64,000 nt of DNA from positions 682,001 through 746,000 of the forward strand of contig NZ_JAIVMC010000001.1 in the NCBI RefSeq assembly GCF_020177265.1, written 5' to 3'. Of this stretch, positions 44,894-53,768 are shown piece by piece (position 1 is the stretch's first letter; each line of letters begins with the position of its first letter). Source of the stretch: Pseudooceanicola marinus. GTDB lineage: Bacteria; Pseudomonadota; Alphaproteobacteria; Rhodobacterales; Rhodobacteraceae. A program made the translations under genes and the position numbers. Under the pieces are notes generated by a model. It was not told the origin of the DNA. It did no database searches and saw only the letters and a program-made list of their open reading frames with translations.

Positions 44894-45226
44894 ATGGACT
44901 GGAAAGACTACCTCGACGACACGTCGGACGCTTTGAACCGTATCCGCAAGGTCAAACCCCAGATCGGCGAAGGCTTCACCGCCCTGCACAAGGCCACCAT
45001 GGCGCCCGGCGCCCTGTCGACGAAGGAGAAAGAGCTGCAGGCTCTGGCCATCGGCATCTCGCAACGCTGCACCGATTGTATCGGCTTCCACGTCCGCGCC
45101 GCGCAGCGCGCCGGCGCCACCCGCGAAGAACTGATCGACACCATCGGCGTCGTCGTGATGATGGGCGGCGGCCCCGCCTACATGTACGGCGCCAAGGCGA
45201 TCGACGCCTGGGATGATCTGGGCTGA
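44894..45226 (+). CDS. AhpD-like carboxymuconolactone decarboxylase family protein, copy 1
   Basis: A 110-residue all-helical protein of the CMD/AhpD family. KELQALAIGISQRCTDCIGFH contains Glu47, Cys59, Cys62 and His66 with exactly the spacing of the mycobacterial AhpD proton-relay and redox disulfide (Glu-x11-Cys-x2-Cys-x3-His). The family includes lipoate-dependent peroxidase partners. It lies directly after pdhC and just before a paralogue; the start ATG 44894 aligns with the paralogue. I infer a thiol-disulfide role fed by dihydrolipoyl groups of PDH, unproven. Confidence 0.9.
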   Translation: MDWKDYLDDTSDALNRIRKVKPQIGEGFTALHKATMAPGALSTKEKELQALAIGISQRCTDCIGFHVRAAQRAGATREELIDTIGVVVMMGGGPAYMYGAKAIDAWDDLG

Positions 45227-45288
45227 CCGCCCCATCCTCCGACTTTCGCCGCCCCGGGCGGCGACCCATCAAGCGAAGGACACAGACG

Positions 45289-45624
45289 ATGGACTGGAAT
45301 GACATGCTCGGCGACACGACCAAAGGTCTGCGCGAGATCAAGAAGGTGAAACCGGAGATCCAGAAGGGCTTCGGCGCGCTGCACAATGCGGTTCTGGACG
45401 AAGGCGTGCTGTCGGTGAAGCACAAGGAGCTGCAGGCGATTGCCATCGCCGTCGCCATGCGCTGCAACGATTGCATCGGCTCGCACATCGTCTCGGCGAT
45501 CAAGGCCGGCGCCACCCGCGAAGAACTGGTCGATACCCTGGGCGTCGCCGTCCTGATGGGGGGCGGCCCGGCCTATATGTACGCGGGTCATGCCATCGAC
45601 GCCTGGGACGACCTGTCGGACTGA
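45289..45624 (+). CDS. AhpD-like carboxymuconolactone decarboxylase family protein, copy 2
   Basis: A 111-residue paralogue of the preceding gene, about 60% identical by eye over its whole length and with the same catalytic set (Glu47, Cys59, Cys62, His66 in KELQAIAIAVAMRCNDCIGSH). Both end in AIDAWDDL. The 62-bp spacer and GCGAAGGA ribosome site suggest cotranscription. Tandem copies may form hetero-oligomers or act on different oxidants. Confidence 0.9.
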   Translation: MDWNDMLGDTTKGLREIKKVKPEIQKGFGALHNAVLDEGVLSVKHKELQAIAIAVAMRCNDCIGSHIVSAIKAGATREELVDTLGVAVLMGGGPAYMYAGHAIDAWDDLSD

Positions 45625-45735
45625 TCCGGGCCCTGCGGCGCGGCCCCGCTGCCTCGCGGGCTTTCGCCCGTGCCCCCTTCCGGTTCCCGTCCGGGCGGCC
45701 TAGGGTCGCCCGGCACGCAAAGACCCGGAGGCCGC

Positions 45736-46824
45736 ATGCCCATCACCCACTACGGCGTCTGGACCGGCACACCGGTACGGGTGGATGCGGAACGGGCCGA
45801 CCAGGACGCCGAAAGCCCCCATATCCACCTCTACTTCGAGGATGGGACGCCGGGGCGTTTCGACGGGGCCAAGCAGGCGGCGATCAACGTGAAATCGCTG
45901 ACCGCCGTGTCGGAACTGGTCTACTGGCACCTGCCCGACCTGCGCCACCCGCTGACCCAGGCCCTGGCCGAACTGCCCGATGGCTTTCGCCGGCTGACCA
46001 GCAAGCCCGGGGGCGCGGCGCTCGACTACATCCGCTCGAACATCCTCGATTTCAGTGCCGGGCGCGTGTTGCCCCATGACCTGCCCGGGCGGCAGCCCAA
46101 CGACCTGATCGACTTCGTCCTGCCGGAGCTGCGCGCGGCCATCGCCCTGGGCGCCCGGGTGCATCTGCTGGGGGAACCCTATGACGATCTTCAGGGGCTG
46201 CACGACCTGCACATGAACCAGGGCAGCCATGGCCGCTTTCGCAAGGACAACGGGCCGTGGCAGGACGGCGCCGTGCTGCTGCACTACCCGCATGAAGACC
46301 GCTATGCCGGGCTTTTCTTCGCCTTCGTCAGCCAGGCCGTGCACACCCACGACCGTACCGGCCACCCCCTGCCCGGCGCCGAGAGCTTCGCCGATCTGCT
46401 GGGTTTTCAGGCCGCCGCGCCTGAGGCCGGCACCGCGGGCTGGCTGCCCGAGGCGCCGCCCGCCCTGCCCGACCGCCGCGTGGCGATCATGGGGGCGCTG
46501 GTCAATCCGCGCGGGTCCGACATCTTCCCCGAGGAGCTGGATCAGCCCGAAAGCGTCTACTTGGTGAACCGCTCGGCCGAGGGGCTGTCGCTGGCGGGCT
46601 GGTCGATCGTCAACACCATGGGCGAGGCCCGGGTGCTTTCGGGTGATGCCTGGCTGGCACCGGGCGCGGTGCTGACGGTGCCCATGAAGGGTGTCAGCCT
46701 GTCGAACCGCGGCGGCACGATCACCCTGCTGGATCCGGCCGGGCTGAAGGCCGATGGCGTCAGCTATACCGCCGCCGAGGGCAAGCCCGAGGGCCGCATC
46801 CTGACCTTTCGGCCAGGCTACTGA
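45736..46824 (+). CDS. DUF2278 (YukJ-type) protein with lamin-tail-like C-terminal domain
   Basis: A 362-residue protein. Residues 1-225 match DUF2278, recognised by MPITHYGVWTGTP, SPHIHLYFEDG (about 27-37), and the LHDLHMNQGSHGRFRKDNGPWQDGAVLLHYP block (about 154-184), with many conserved His and Asp suggesting a metal or nuclease-like site. Residues about 250-362 (VAIMGALVNPRGSDIFPEE, ESVYLVNRSAEGLSLAGWSI, GGTITLLDPAG) have the pattern of a lamin-tail/LTD beta sandwich. No signal peptide. Function is unknown; isolated between the AhpD pair and cysE. Confidence 0.82.
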   Translation: MPITHYGVWTGTPVRVDAERADQDAESPHIHLYFEDGTPGRFDGAKQAAINVKSLTAVSELVYWHLPDLRHPLTQALAELPDGFRRLTSKPGGAALDYIRSNILDFSAGRVLPHDLPGRQPNDLIDFVLPELRAAIALGARVHLLGEPYDDLQGLHDLHMNQGSHGRFRKDNGPWQDGAVLLHYPHEDRYAGLFFAFVSQAVHTHDRTGHPLPGAESFADLLGFQAAAPEAGTAGWLPEAPPALPDRRVAIMGALVNPRGSDIFPEELDQPESVYLVNRSAEGLSLAGWSIVNTMGEARVLSGDAWLAPGAVLTVPMKGVSLSNRGGTITLLDPAGLKADGVSYTAAEGKPEGRILTFRPGY

Positions 46825-46848
46825 TACCGCCGGGCCATCGCGCGTGAA

Positions 46849-46871
46849 AAAGGGCGCCCGGGGCGCCCTTT
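46849..46871. terminator. Bidirectional terminator between DUF2278 and cysE
   Basis: AAAGGGCGCCC (46849-46859) and GGGCGCCCTTT (46861-46871) form a palindrome able to make a hairpin with a short loop, flanked by A-rich and T-rich ends on both strands. The two genes converge on it. Confidence 0.75.
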
Positions 46872-46899
46872 GCTCTTCGCTGTCGTGATCCGGCCGGGG

Positions 46900-47706
46900 T
46901 CAGCTGTTGCCCAGCAGTTGGTCCATGCTCAGCGCCGGCTGATCGCAACCCGCCTTGCCGACGATCTTTGCCGGCACACCGGCCACGGTCGTGCAGGGCG
47001 GCACCTCGTGCAGCACCACCGACCCGGCCGCAATGCGCGAGCAATGGCCGACCCTGATGTTGCCCAGCACCTTGGCGCCCGCGCCGATCAGCACACCATC
47101 CTCGATCTTCGGGTGGCGGTCTTCCTCTTCCTTGCCGGTGCCGCCCAAGGTCACCGAATGCAGCATCGAGACGTTGTCGCCCACCACGGCGGTTTCACCC
47201 ACCACGATGGAATGGGCGTGGTCGATCATGATCCCCTTGCCGATGCGGGCAGCGGGATGGATGTCGATACCGAAGACCTCGGAATTGCGCATCTGGAAGA
47301 AGTAGGCCAGGTCCTTGCGCCCCTCCTTCCACAGCCAGTGCCCGATACGATGCGCCTGCACCGCCTGGAAGCCCTTGAAATACAGCAGAGGCTGGATGAA
47401 GCGATGGCAGGCGGCGTCGCGGTCATGGATCGCCACGATATCGGCCCGCGCCGCATGGGCGATGCCCGGATCGGAGGAGATCGCCTCATCGCAAATCTCG
47501 CGCAGAAGCTGGCCGGGCATCTCGTCCGAGGCCAGTTTCATCGCGACGCGGAAGGCCAGCGCGCGTTCGATGGAGGGGTGGTGCAGGATGGTGGAGTGGA
47601 CCAGCCCGCCCAGGAGCGGCTCAGCCGCCACGGCCTCGTCGGCCTCGCGCAGGATGCGGTCCCAGACGGGGTCGAGCTCCGCCAGCTTGGGGTTGCTATG
47701 TGCCAT
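46900..47706 (-). CDS. cysE: Serine O-acetyltransferase
   Basis: A 268-residue left-handed beta-helix acetyltransferase that makes O-acetylserine for cysteine synthesis. The N-terminal helical domain (about 1-140) and hexapeptide repeats (VFGIDIHPAARIGKGIMIDHAHSIVVGE, about 145-172) are normal. Catalytic His in DHAHS (about 164-168) and NVSMLHSVTLGGTGKE (about 177-192) are present. ATG 47706 has the family start. It lies directly downstream of the GTA cluster, a linkage seen in many Rhodobacteraceae. Confidence 0.96.
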   Translation of the reverse strand: MAHSNPKLAELDPVWDRILREADEAVAAEPLLGGLVHSTILHHPSIERALAFRVAMKLASDEMPGQLLREICDEAISSDPGIAHAARADIVAIHDRDAACHRFIQPLLYFKGFQAVQAHRIGHWLWKEGRKDLAYFFQMRNSEVFGIDIHPAARIGKGIMIDHAHSIVVGETAVVGDNVSMLHSVTLGGTGKEEEDRHPKIEDGVLIGAGAKVLGNIRVGHCSRIAAGSVVLHEVPPCTTVAGVPAKIVGKAGCDQPALSMDQLLGNS

Positions 47707-47856
47707 GGTCTTTTCCCGTTGCGGGCCTGGGGACGGCCCTGGATATGTCTTGACCATAGCAGATAGGCGCGTCGGGGAAAATGCAAAGCCGTGACACACC
47801 CGATCACGAACGGGAATGCCACGGCTGAGGATCTTTCGATTGGCTGATGACAGCTT

Positions 47857-50800
47857 TTACGCCTGGAAGGCCAGCCGCGCCCCTGCGCCAGGGCCGAAAC
47901 TGGCCGAGACCTGCGCCACCTCCAGTTCCGCCAGCCCGCTGAGGCCATCGGCGGATTGGGCAGCGGCGCTGTAGGTCCAGCCCGTCGCCTCGACCGTTTC
48001 CTCGCGTATCACGGCGCCGCCTTGGCGGATCCGCAGCAGGAAGGACAGGCTTTCCTCGCCCAGGGGCACCTCGGCCAGATCCCAGCTGTCGCCCTCGATC
48101 CGCGTGCGCCGCATCCAGCTGAAGGCGATGTCGCCGCCCCCTGCCGGTGTCGCCCGCAAATGACAGGGCGCATAGGGTTTCAGCCCGATCCCGTCGAAGG
48201 CCAACACCTCGTGCAGGTAACTGGGGTCATCGGGGCCGCGCTGCGCCGGGCCGATGCGATAGTGCCGCGCCAATCGCCGCTGGCTGGGCGCCAGGGTGAT
48301 CTGTTCCGGCACCCCGTTCAGCAGCACCACCCAGGACCCTTCCGGCCAGACCTCGGGCATCAGCGCCTCCGATCCCAACTGCCCGCGCAGGCGGTGGCTC
48401 AGCAGATAGCTGCGTTCCCCGGTCAAGACGGCGTCGCGGAACTGGAACAGCTCCCAGTTGCCGGGCTGACCGTCCCCGATGGCCATGAGGTTCGCCCCCG
48501 ACAGCAGGGCCTCCTCCACAACCGAAGCCAGCGCGCCGGAGGTCAGCGTGACCCCCAGGGGGGCGCCCCGGTCCACCCGGCCTGCCGGGCCGCGCGCCAG
48601 GTCGGTCGTGGTCACCCCGATGGTTGCCCGCGCCTCCAGCACCCGGTCCAGCTGATATCCCGCGTCAGAGGCCGAAGCATAGACCGCCGCCGCCCCTGGC
48701 CAGGGCTCCGCCGTCACCGCGATATGCGGGGCATGGGGCACCTCGTCGCCGCGCATCAGCGGCAGGTCCAGCCACAGGGGCAGGACCGGCAACGGCGGTG
48801 TGTAGGGCGTGACCCGGGGCACGGTTTCGACCAGAGCTCCAGGTTCGTAGATCTCGGCGGCGATGCGCACCGCCTCCACCTGGCTCAGGACGCCATGTTC
48901 GGCCCGGTCGATCCGGTAGAGCGCATGGCCCGTCTCCTCGGCCACCTCGACCACATCTCCCGCCCCGATCTCCCGCCGCGAGGGCGGCAGCGCAAAGCGC
49001 AGCGTGTCCCGCGCCACCCGCGCCTCCGCCAGCCAGCGTTCGACCACCTGCCGGCCCTCGCCCCGGCTCATCGCCAGGGGAATCTCGCTCCCGGCGACGC
49101 TGCGACTGTCGTCATCGGGCAGGATCGCCTCCTCGGTGATCGCCTCGAACTCGCCACCCGCCTCCACGAAGCGCAGGCGCACGCGGCCCGCCATCTCCGC
49201 CTCGGGCGCGCGCTGGCGTTCCAGCGTGCCCTCCAGCTCGGGTGAGACCGCAAGTTCCTCCGGCTCAACCCGCGCATCCACGCGCCCGTCGCGCATGATG
49301 AATCGGATCACCCCGTCGCGTTCCACCGCGTCGAATCCATAGCGCAGCATCAGCGGCTGAAGCGCGGCGCGCGGCGTGCGCAATTCATCGTCCAGATAGC
49401 CGCTGACAACACCGTAGAGACCGCTGACGTCGTAATGCTGCAGCCCGGCCGCCTCGCATATTTCGCTGACCACCGAGGCCAGGGAGCGCGACGACGCCCG
49501 CCCGGTGATCCAATGCCCCGCCGCATGGTTGCCACCGTCGCTCCACAGCTCGCGATTGTTGGGGAACACGGGATAGGGCCGCGCGTCCCAGGCCCAGACG
49601 AAGGCGCGCGTCATGTCCAGCATCGGCCCGCCGTATTCCACCGACAGCGGGTTGTGCGACGGGTCGGTCCAGTAGTCGAGCATGACCCGCAGGTACTGCT
49701 GCTGGATCAGCTCGTCCCGTGCGCCGGTCGAGTAGTACGGCACGGCACTTTCCGAGCTCTTCGGATCGAGGAACTTGTTCGGCTGGTTGGTGCCCTTGTC
49801 GACGGCCGCGCAGCCCAGTTCGGTGAACCAGATCGGTTTCGACTGCGGCACCCAGTCGGTCGGCACCTCCTGCCGCACCCCGTCGATCCTTTCGTGGTGA
49901 TCGTTCAGCCACCAGTTCCGCAGGTCCTTCACCCGCCAGACCCAGGGCTCCCCATGGGCGCCATCCGTGATCGGCGTGCGGATCTGCGCCGCCCGGGCCT
50001 CCGGCGAATGGTAGTACCAGTCGTAAAGCTCCCCGCCCTCGATATTGCCCGCAAGGTAGGCCGGATCGTAGATCGTGGCGTGGTCAGCGGCATCCAGGTG
50101 CGCGTCACCCTCGCGCCAGTCGGACAGGGGCAGGTAATTGTCGATCCCGATGAAGTCGATCTCCGGATCGGACCACAGCGGGTCGAGGTGGAAGAACCTG
50201 TCGCCGGTGCCGTCCTGCGGCTGGTAGCCGAAATATTCGCTCCAGTCGGCGGCATAGCCGATCTTCACCTCCGGCCCGAGGATCGCCCGCACCTCGGCCG
50301 CCAGCGCCCTCAGCTCGGCCACGGCAGGGAAGGTGTTGTCCGCCCCGCGCAGTTGGGTCAGCCCGACCATCTCGGACCCGATGCAGAAGCTGTCGACGCC
50401 GCCGGCTGCCGCGCAAAGGGCCGCGCAATGCAGGATGAACCGGCGGAAGCCCCATTCGTTCGGGCCGCTGTAGCTGACATGCCCGCCCCAGGTGCTGAAA
50501 TCCGAGGCTGACGCGGTGCCGAAGAAGTCTGCGACCTCCTGCGCGGCGAGGGCCGTGCCATCGGGCGAACCGGGCCGCCCGGGGCCCTGTGATCCGGTGA
50601 TCCGTCCCCGCCAGGGCAGATGCGCCTGCCCCTCCTCGTCGCCGTAGGGATCGGGCAAGCTGTTGCCCGCGACCTGGTCCATCAGGATGAAGGGATAGAA
50701 CATCACCGCCTTGCCACGGGCCTGCAGCGCCTGGATCGACTCGATCACCGAGGCATCTGCGGGCGTGCCGCCATACAGCAGTTCGTCCGCCTCGTCCCGC

Positions 50801-51792
50801 ACTACCAGTTCCGCCGTTCCCCGGGTCAGCCCGGCCACGCGCCAGGGCATCTGCTTTCCGTCGAACTTGCGCTGTTCGACCTTGGGGCGGATCGTGCAGT
50901 CTCCACAGCGCAGGTCATCGCCGAACCAGCTGACGATCAGCGACACGGCCTCGCAGCCGGTCAGGCTGTCATCCAGCTGATCCAGCGCGGTGGCCAGATC
51001 ACTTTGACCGGAGGCGGAGTTCAGATTGGCCTGGCCGACGTTCCCGGCGCCATAGTCATAGGTCACATGGCGGGTCGCCAGCGCATATTCGCCGCTGCCC
51101 GGCATCAGGGCCACGGCCCGCACAGCATGGGCCACCTCCTCCTCCGCCTCGGGCAGCGAAAGCGGGGCGGGCCGGATCACCTCGAAGGTGAACTGCGGCA
51201 CCCGGTTGCCGAATTGCTCCAGCTCCAGGTCCTCGAAGACGACATAGGCCGTGCCACGATAGGCCGGCACCTTGCCGGCGCCCTCGACCGCCTCCATCTT
51301 CGGGTCCGGCAACTGGTCGGCGCTGCCCGTGTAGACGTGCATGCCCAGGTCCGCCGGGGCGACCTCGGCCCCGTCGGCCCAGATCCGCCCCACGCCCGAG
51401 ATCTCACCCTCGCAGAGCGCGACAGCCAGGCTGACAGAATAGGAATAGCGGGTCACCTTCGGGCTGGCCGGGCGCCCGCCCTTGCCGCCGCCCCCGCCAG
51501 AGGTCTCGGCGGTCTCACGGAACTCCGAAGCCCAGATGACCTGACCGGCCACGCGCATCCGCCCGTAAAGCCGCGCGATCGGATCGCCCTCGCCCACGCC
51601 AGTCAGGCGGAACCGCTCCACCCGGCCCGTTTCCACCGCCTCTGCGCCCTGCCCCATGAGCCGCTGGTCGATGACACGCCCCAGGGTCGCGCCGACGAAC
51701 CGCCCGGCGGCCACCGCCGAGAGCCCCAGGACGGAGCCGCCGATAGAGCCGCCGATGGCCGCACCGGCGGCGGAAAGAAGAACCGTTGCCAT
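47857..51792 (-). CDS. g15: GTA host-specificity/tail megatron protein (RcGTA g15)
   Basis: A 1311-residue tail-tip protein of gene transfer agents. A Gly/Ala-rich hydrophobic N-terminus is followed by a baseplate-type region (about 50-330), a GTA TIM-barrel-like domain (about 390-760; FCIGSEMVGLTQLRG, IDFIGIDNYLPLSDWREGD, KPIWFTELGCAAVDKGTNQP) resembling glycoside hydrolases, and a phage-tail domain to the end. It contacts and probably degrades or binds recipient surface polysaccharide. Last gene of the cluster; 12 bp after g14. The two catalytic Glu candidates (GSE and TELG) are retained. Confidence 0.94.
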   Translation of the reverse strand: MATVLLSAAGAAIGGSIGGSVLGLSAVAAGRFVGATLGRVIDQRLMGQGAEAVETGRVERFRLTGVGEGDPIARLYGRMRVAGQVIWASEFRETAETSGGGGGKGGRPASPKVTRYSYSVSLAVALCEGEISGVGRIWADGAEVAPADLGMHVYTGSADQLPDPKMEAVEGAGKVPAYRGTAYVVFEDLELEQFGNRVPQFTFEVIRPAPLSLPEAEEEVAHAVRAVALMPGSGEYALATRHVTYDYGAGNVGQANLNSASGQSDLATALDQLDDSLTGCEAVSLIVSWFGDDLRCGDCTIRPKVEQRKFDGKQMPWRVAGLTRGTAELVVRDEADELLYGGTPADASVIESIQALQARGKAVMFYPFILMDQVAGNSLPDPYGDEEGQAHLPWRGRITGSQGPGRPGSPDGTALAAQEVADFFGTASASDFSTWGGHVSYSGPNEWGFRRFILHCAALCAAAGGVDSFCIGSEMVGLTQLRGADNTFPAVAELRALAAEVRAILGPEVKIGYAADWSEYFGYQPQDGTGDRFFHLDPLWSDPEIDFIGIDNYLPLSDWREGDAHLDAADHATIYDPAYLAGNIEGGELYDWYYHSPEARAAQIRTPITDGAHGEPWVWRVKDLRNWWLNDHHERIDGVRQEVPTDWVPQSKPIWFTELGCAAVDKGTNQPNKFLDPKSSESAVPYYSTGARDELIQQQYLRVMLDYWTDPSHNPLSVEYGGPMLDMTRAFVWAWDARPYPVFPNNRELWSDGGNHAAGHWITGRASSRSLASVVSEICEAAGLQHYDVSGLYGVVSGYLDDELRTPRAALQPLMLRYGFDAVERDGVIRFIMRDGRVDARVEPEELAVSPELEGTLERQRAPEAEMAGRVRLRFVEAGGEFEAITEEAILPDDDSRSVAGSEIPLAMSRGEGRQVVERWLAEARVARDTLRFALPPSRREIGAGDVVEVAEETGHALYRIDRAEHGVLSQVEAVRIAAEIYEPGALVETVPRVTPYTPPLPVLPLWLDLPLMRGDEVPHAPHIAVTAEPWPGAAAVYASASDAGYQLDRVLEARATIGVTTTDLARGPAGRVDRGAPLGVTLTSGALASVVEEALLSGANLMAIGDGQPGNWELFQFRDAVLTGERSYLLSHRLRGQLGSEALMPEVWPEGSWVVLLNGVPEQITLAPSQRRLARHYRIGPAQRGPDDPSYLHEVLAFDGIGLKPYAPCHLRATPAGGGDIAFSWMRRTRIEGDSWDLAEVPLGEESLSFLLRIRQGGAVIREETVEATGWTYSAAAQSADGLSGLAELEVAQVSASFGPGAGARLAFQA

Positions 51793-51804
51793 GAAAGTAC
51801 CTCG

Positions 51805-52245
51805 TCAGGAGATCGGGTCGGGAAAGCGGAAGGCCGCCACGATGCGTCGGCGCCAGGGATCGCTCAGCGGGCTTTCGACCACCGCGTGGCCGGAATAGGC
51901 GTGGATGAACCGGGGCGCCTTGCCGTCCTGCGACAGGATGCCGAGGTGTTTGGCGACCGCATCCGCCCGCATCCGGAACAGAAGCACGTCGCCAGGCTCC
52001 GGCACGCCCGGGCACGGGTGCAGGTGCCGCAGGGCCGCGCGCCAAAGGCGCTCGTCCCGCTGCGGCTCGGACCAGTCGGGCGTATAGGCCGGCACCTCTT
52101 CCGGCTCCGCCCCCAGGACCTCCCGCCAGACCCCGCGCAGGAGGCCGAGGCAGTCGGTCCCCGCCCCTTGAACGGAGCCCTGATGCCGGTAAGGCGTACC
52201 GATCCAGCCGCGCGCGGCGGCCACGAAAACCTGCCCCCGGCTCAT
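51805..52245 (-). CDS. g14: GTA NlpC/P60 peptidase (RcGTA g14)
   Basis: A 146-residue cell-wall peptidase of the tail. Catalytic Cys is in GAGTDCLGLLRG (Cys about 32) and His in VAKHLGILSQDG (about 99), with FIHAYSGHAVVES supplying the polar third residue. It cuts peptidoglycan peptides during DNA entry. ATG overlaps the g13 stop by 4 bp. Confidence 0.94.
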   Translation of the reverse strand: MSRGQVFVAAARGWIGTPYRHQGSVQGAGTDCLGLLRGVWREVLGAEPEEVPAYTPDWSEPQRDERLWRAALRHLHPCPGVPEPGDVLLFRMRADAVAKHLGILSQDGKAPRFIHAYSGHAVVESPLSDPWRRRIVAAFRFPDPIS

Positions 52246-53126
52246 CGCCGCGACCCGCCGCCGGAGCCGCCGCTACGGGCGGGGTGAACGGTCAGCCAGT
52301 CCTCGCCCGGGATGTCCGGAAACCCCTGGTAGTTCAGAATGTTGTCGAACTTGGCGCCGCAAGTGTCGAACCGCTTGTCGCAGCCCGCCTCCAGCAGATA
52401 TCTCGCCCCGTCGCCCGGGGACGTGGCCAGCGGGGTCCACAGCTCGATCTCCCGCCCCTCGCCGGTGTCACGATCACCCTTGATCGGCACCATCAACCCG
52501 GCGGCCGGTCCGCTTCGGACCTCCAGCCGCCCATGGGTGAACCACCCCTCGGCATACCCTGCCAGCGGCGGAAAGCGCAGGGTCGACAGGTCCGTGACCT
52601 CCACTGCTTCGACCTCCAGGCGGTAGCCGGGGTGATCCAGATCCACGGCGCAGCCCGCCCCGCCCAGCACCGCTCCGCAGGGCTTGCGATAGACCCGGCC
52701 CATCGGTTGGTTCAGCACCTCCGACAACCCGCGAAGCTCGGCGCGGAAGGCACCGGCGGCGCGGGTTATCTCTCCGATCGTCCCGCGAAACACCTGCTGG
52801 CGCTCCTCCGGGGCGGCCCAGTTGACCAGCCAGGCGACGATCTCCGCGCCGTCGAACCGGCCCGCCTCGATGTCCTCCTCGCTGAGGGCTGCGTCGCTGA
52901 GCGCGCCGATGGCCTCGCTATTGTCGACCGACAGGCCCGTGCCCTGTTGCAGTGCGGAGGCCGACAACCCGGTATCGGCACGAAAGGCGATCCCATCGAA
53001 ACTCAGGTCGCGGTCATGGTCGGTGAACCCCATCACCGGGCCGTCGCGCCGGGTGATCGCCCAAGCGTGGCAGGTGGTCGTGGCACCGCTTTGGAGATGG
53101 GCTGAAAGCGCAGCATCAAAGGACAT
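52242..53126 (-). CDS. g13: GTA tail hub protein, DUF2163/phage BR0599 family (RcGTA g13)
   Basis: A 294-residue protein. The N-terminal DUF2163 domain (GATTTCHAWAITRRDGPVMGFTDHDRDLSFDG, about 13-44) is followed by the BR0599 C-terminal domain rich in Cys (CGAVLGGAGCAVDL, about 147-160; CDKRFDTCGAKFDN, about 250-263), which binds an iron-sulfur cluster in the RcGTA tail structure. Stop of g12 and start of g13 share one base. Confidence 0.93.
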   Translation of the reverse strand: MSFDAALSAHLQSGATTTCHAWAITRRDGPVMGFTDHDRDLSFDGIAFRADTGLSASALQQGTGLSVDNSEAIGALSDAALSEEDIEAGRFDGAEIVAWLVNWAAPEERQQVFRGTIGEITRAAGAFRAELRGLSEVLNQPMGRVYRKPCGAVLGGAGCAVDLDHPGYRLEVEAVEVTDLSTLRFPPLAGYAEGWFTHGRLEVRSGPAAGLMVPIKGDRDTGEGREIELWTPLATSPGDGARYLLEAGCDKRFDTCGAKFDNILNYQGFPDIPGEDWLTVHPARSGGSGGGSRR

Positions 53127-53758
53127 CAGACCCGCACCTCCACCACCGGCACATTCGGCACGTCGCCTGCCCGGAAGGAGGCGACCGAGGTCTGGATGCG
53201 GTCGGTGTCGAACCGCACCGGCACGTCGAACTCGAACCCGGCGGTGACCTCCATGCCCAGCTTGGGCGGCTCGGCGAAGGTCACGCTCCCGGTCGTCGTG
53301 TCGACCTCGTAGTGGATCCCCTCCTGCAGTTCGTCGTCCTCGACGCCCGCGCGCACCGTCCCGGCCACCGGCTTGGTGATCGGCCGGGCGTAACTCTGCG
53401 CGCCCGAACGATAGACCTTCATCAGCGGAAAGGCCCGCGTCTCGCCGTCGCCCAGGGCAATGACCTGGTCGCGGAAATCCACTTCCGCACTCGGCAGGCA
53501 GGACCGGAAATCCGCCCAGTCCTTCCAGCGGAACCCATGCAGCTGGCCCTGACGCGCCTCGAAAAAGGCAATCAACACCTCGACATCGTCGAGCGAACGC
53601 ATGGAAACCCCGGCATCATAGCGCCGCCGGGAATGGGCCCAGGGGGTGTTGCGCTCCTCGAAGCCGTTGGCAAGCGTCACCACCTCGGTGCGCCGCTCAG
53701 GCCCCCCGGTGGATCCGAAGGACAGGTTGGCGGGAAAGCGGACCTCGTGAAAGGACAT
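53126..53758 (-). CDS. g12: GTA distal tail protein, DUF2460 (RcGTA g12)
   Basis: A 210-residue DUF2460 protein forming the distal tail ring. Family marks are FHEVRFPANLSFGSTGGPERRTEVV (about 3-27), EERNTPWAHSRRRYDAG (about 34-50) and FFEARQGQLHGFRWKDWAD (about 66-84). ATG 53758 is the conserved start; the longer open frame is antisense noise. Confidence 0.94.
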   Translation of the reverse strand: MSFHEVRFPANLSFGSTGGPERRTEVVTLANGFEERNTPWAHSRRRYDAGVSMRSLDDVEVLIAFFEARQGQLHGFRWKDWADFRSCLPSAEVDFRDQVIALGDGETRAFPLMKVYRSGAQSYARPITKPVAGTVRAGVEDDELQEGIHYEVDTTTGSVTFAEPPKLGMEVTAGFEFDVPVRFDTDRIQTSVASFRAGDVPNVPVVEVRV

Positions 53759-53768
53759 GGCGACCTCC

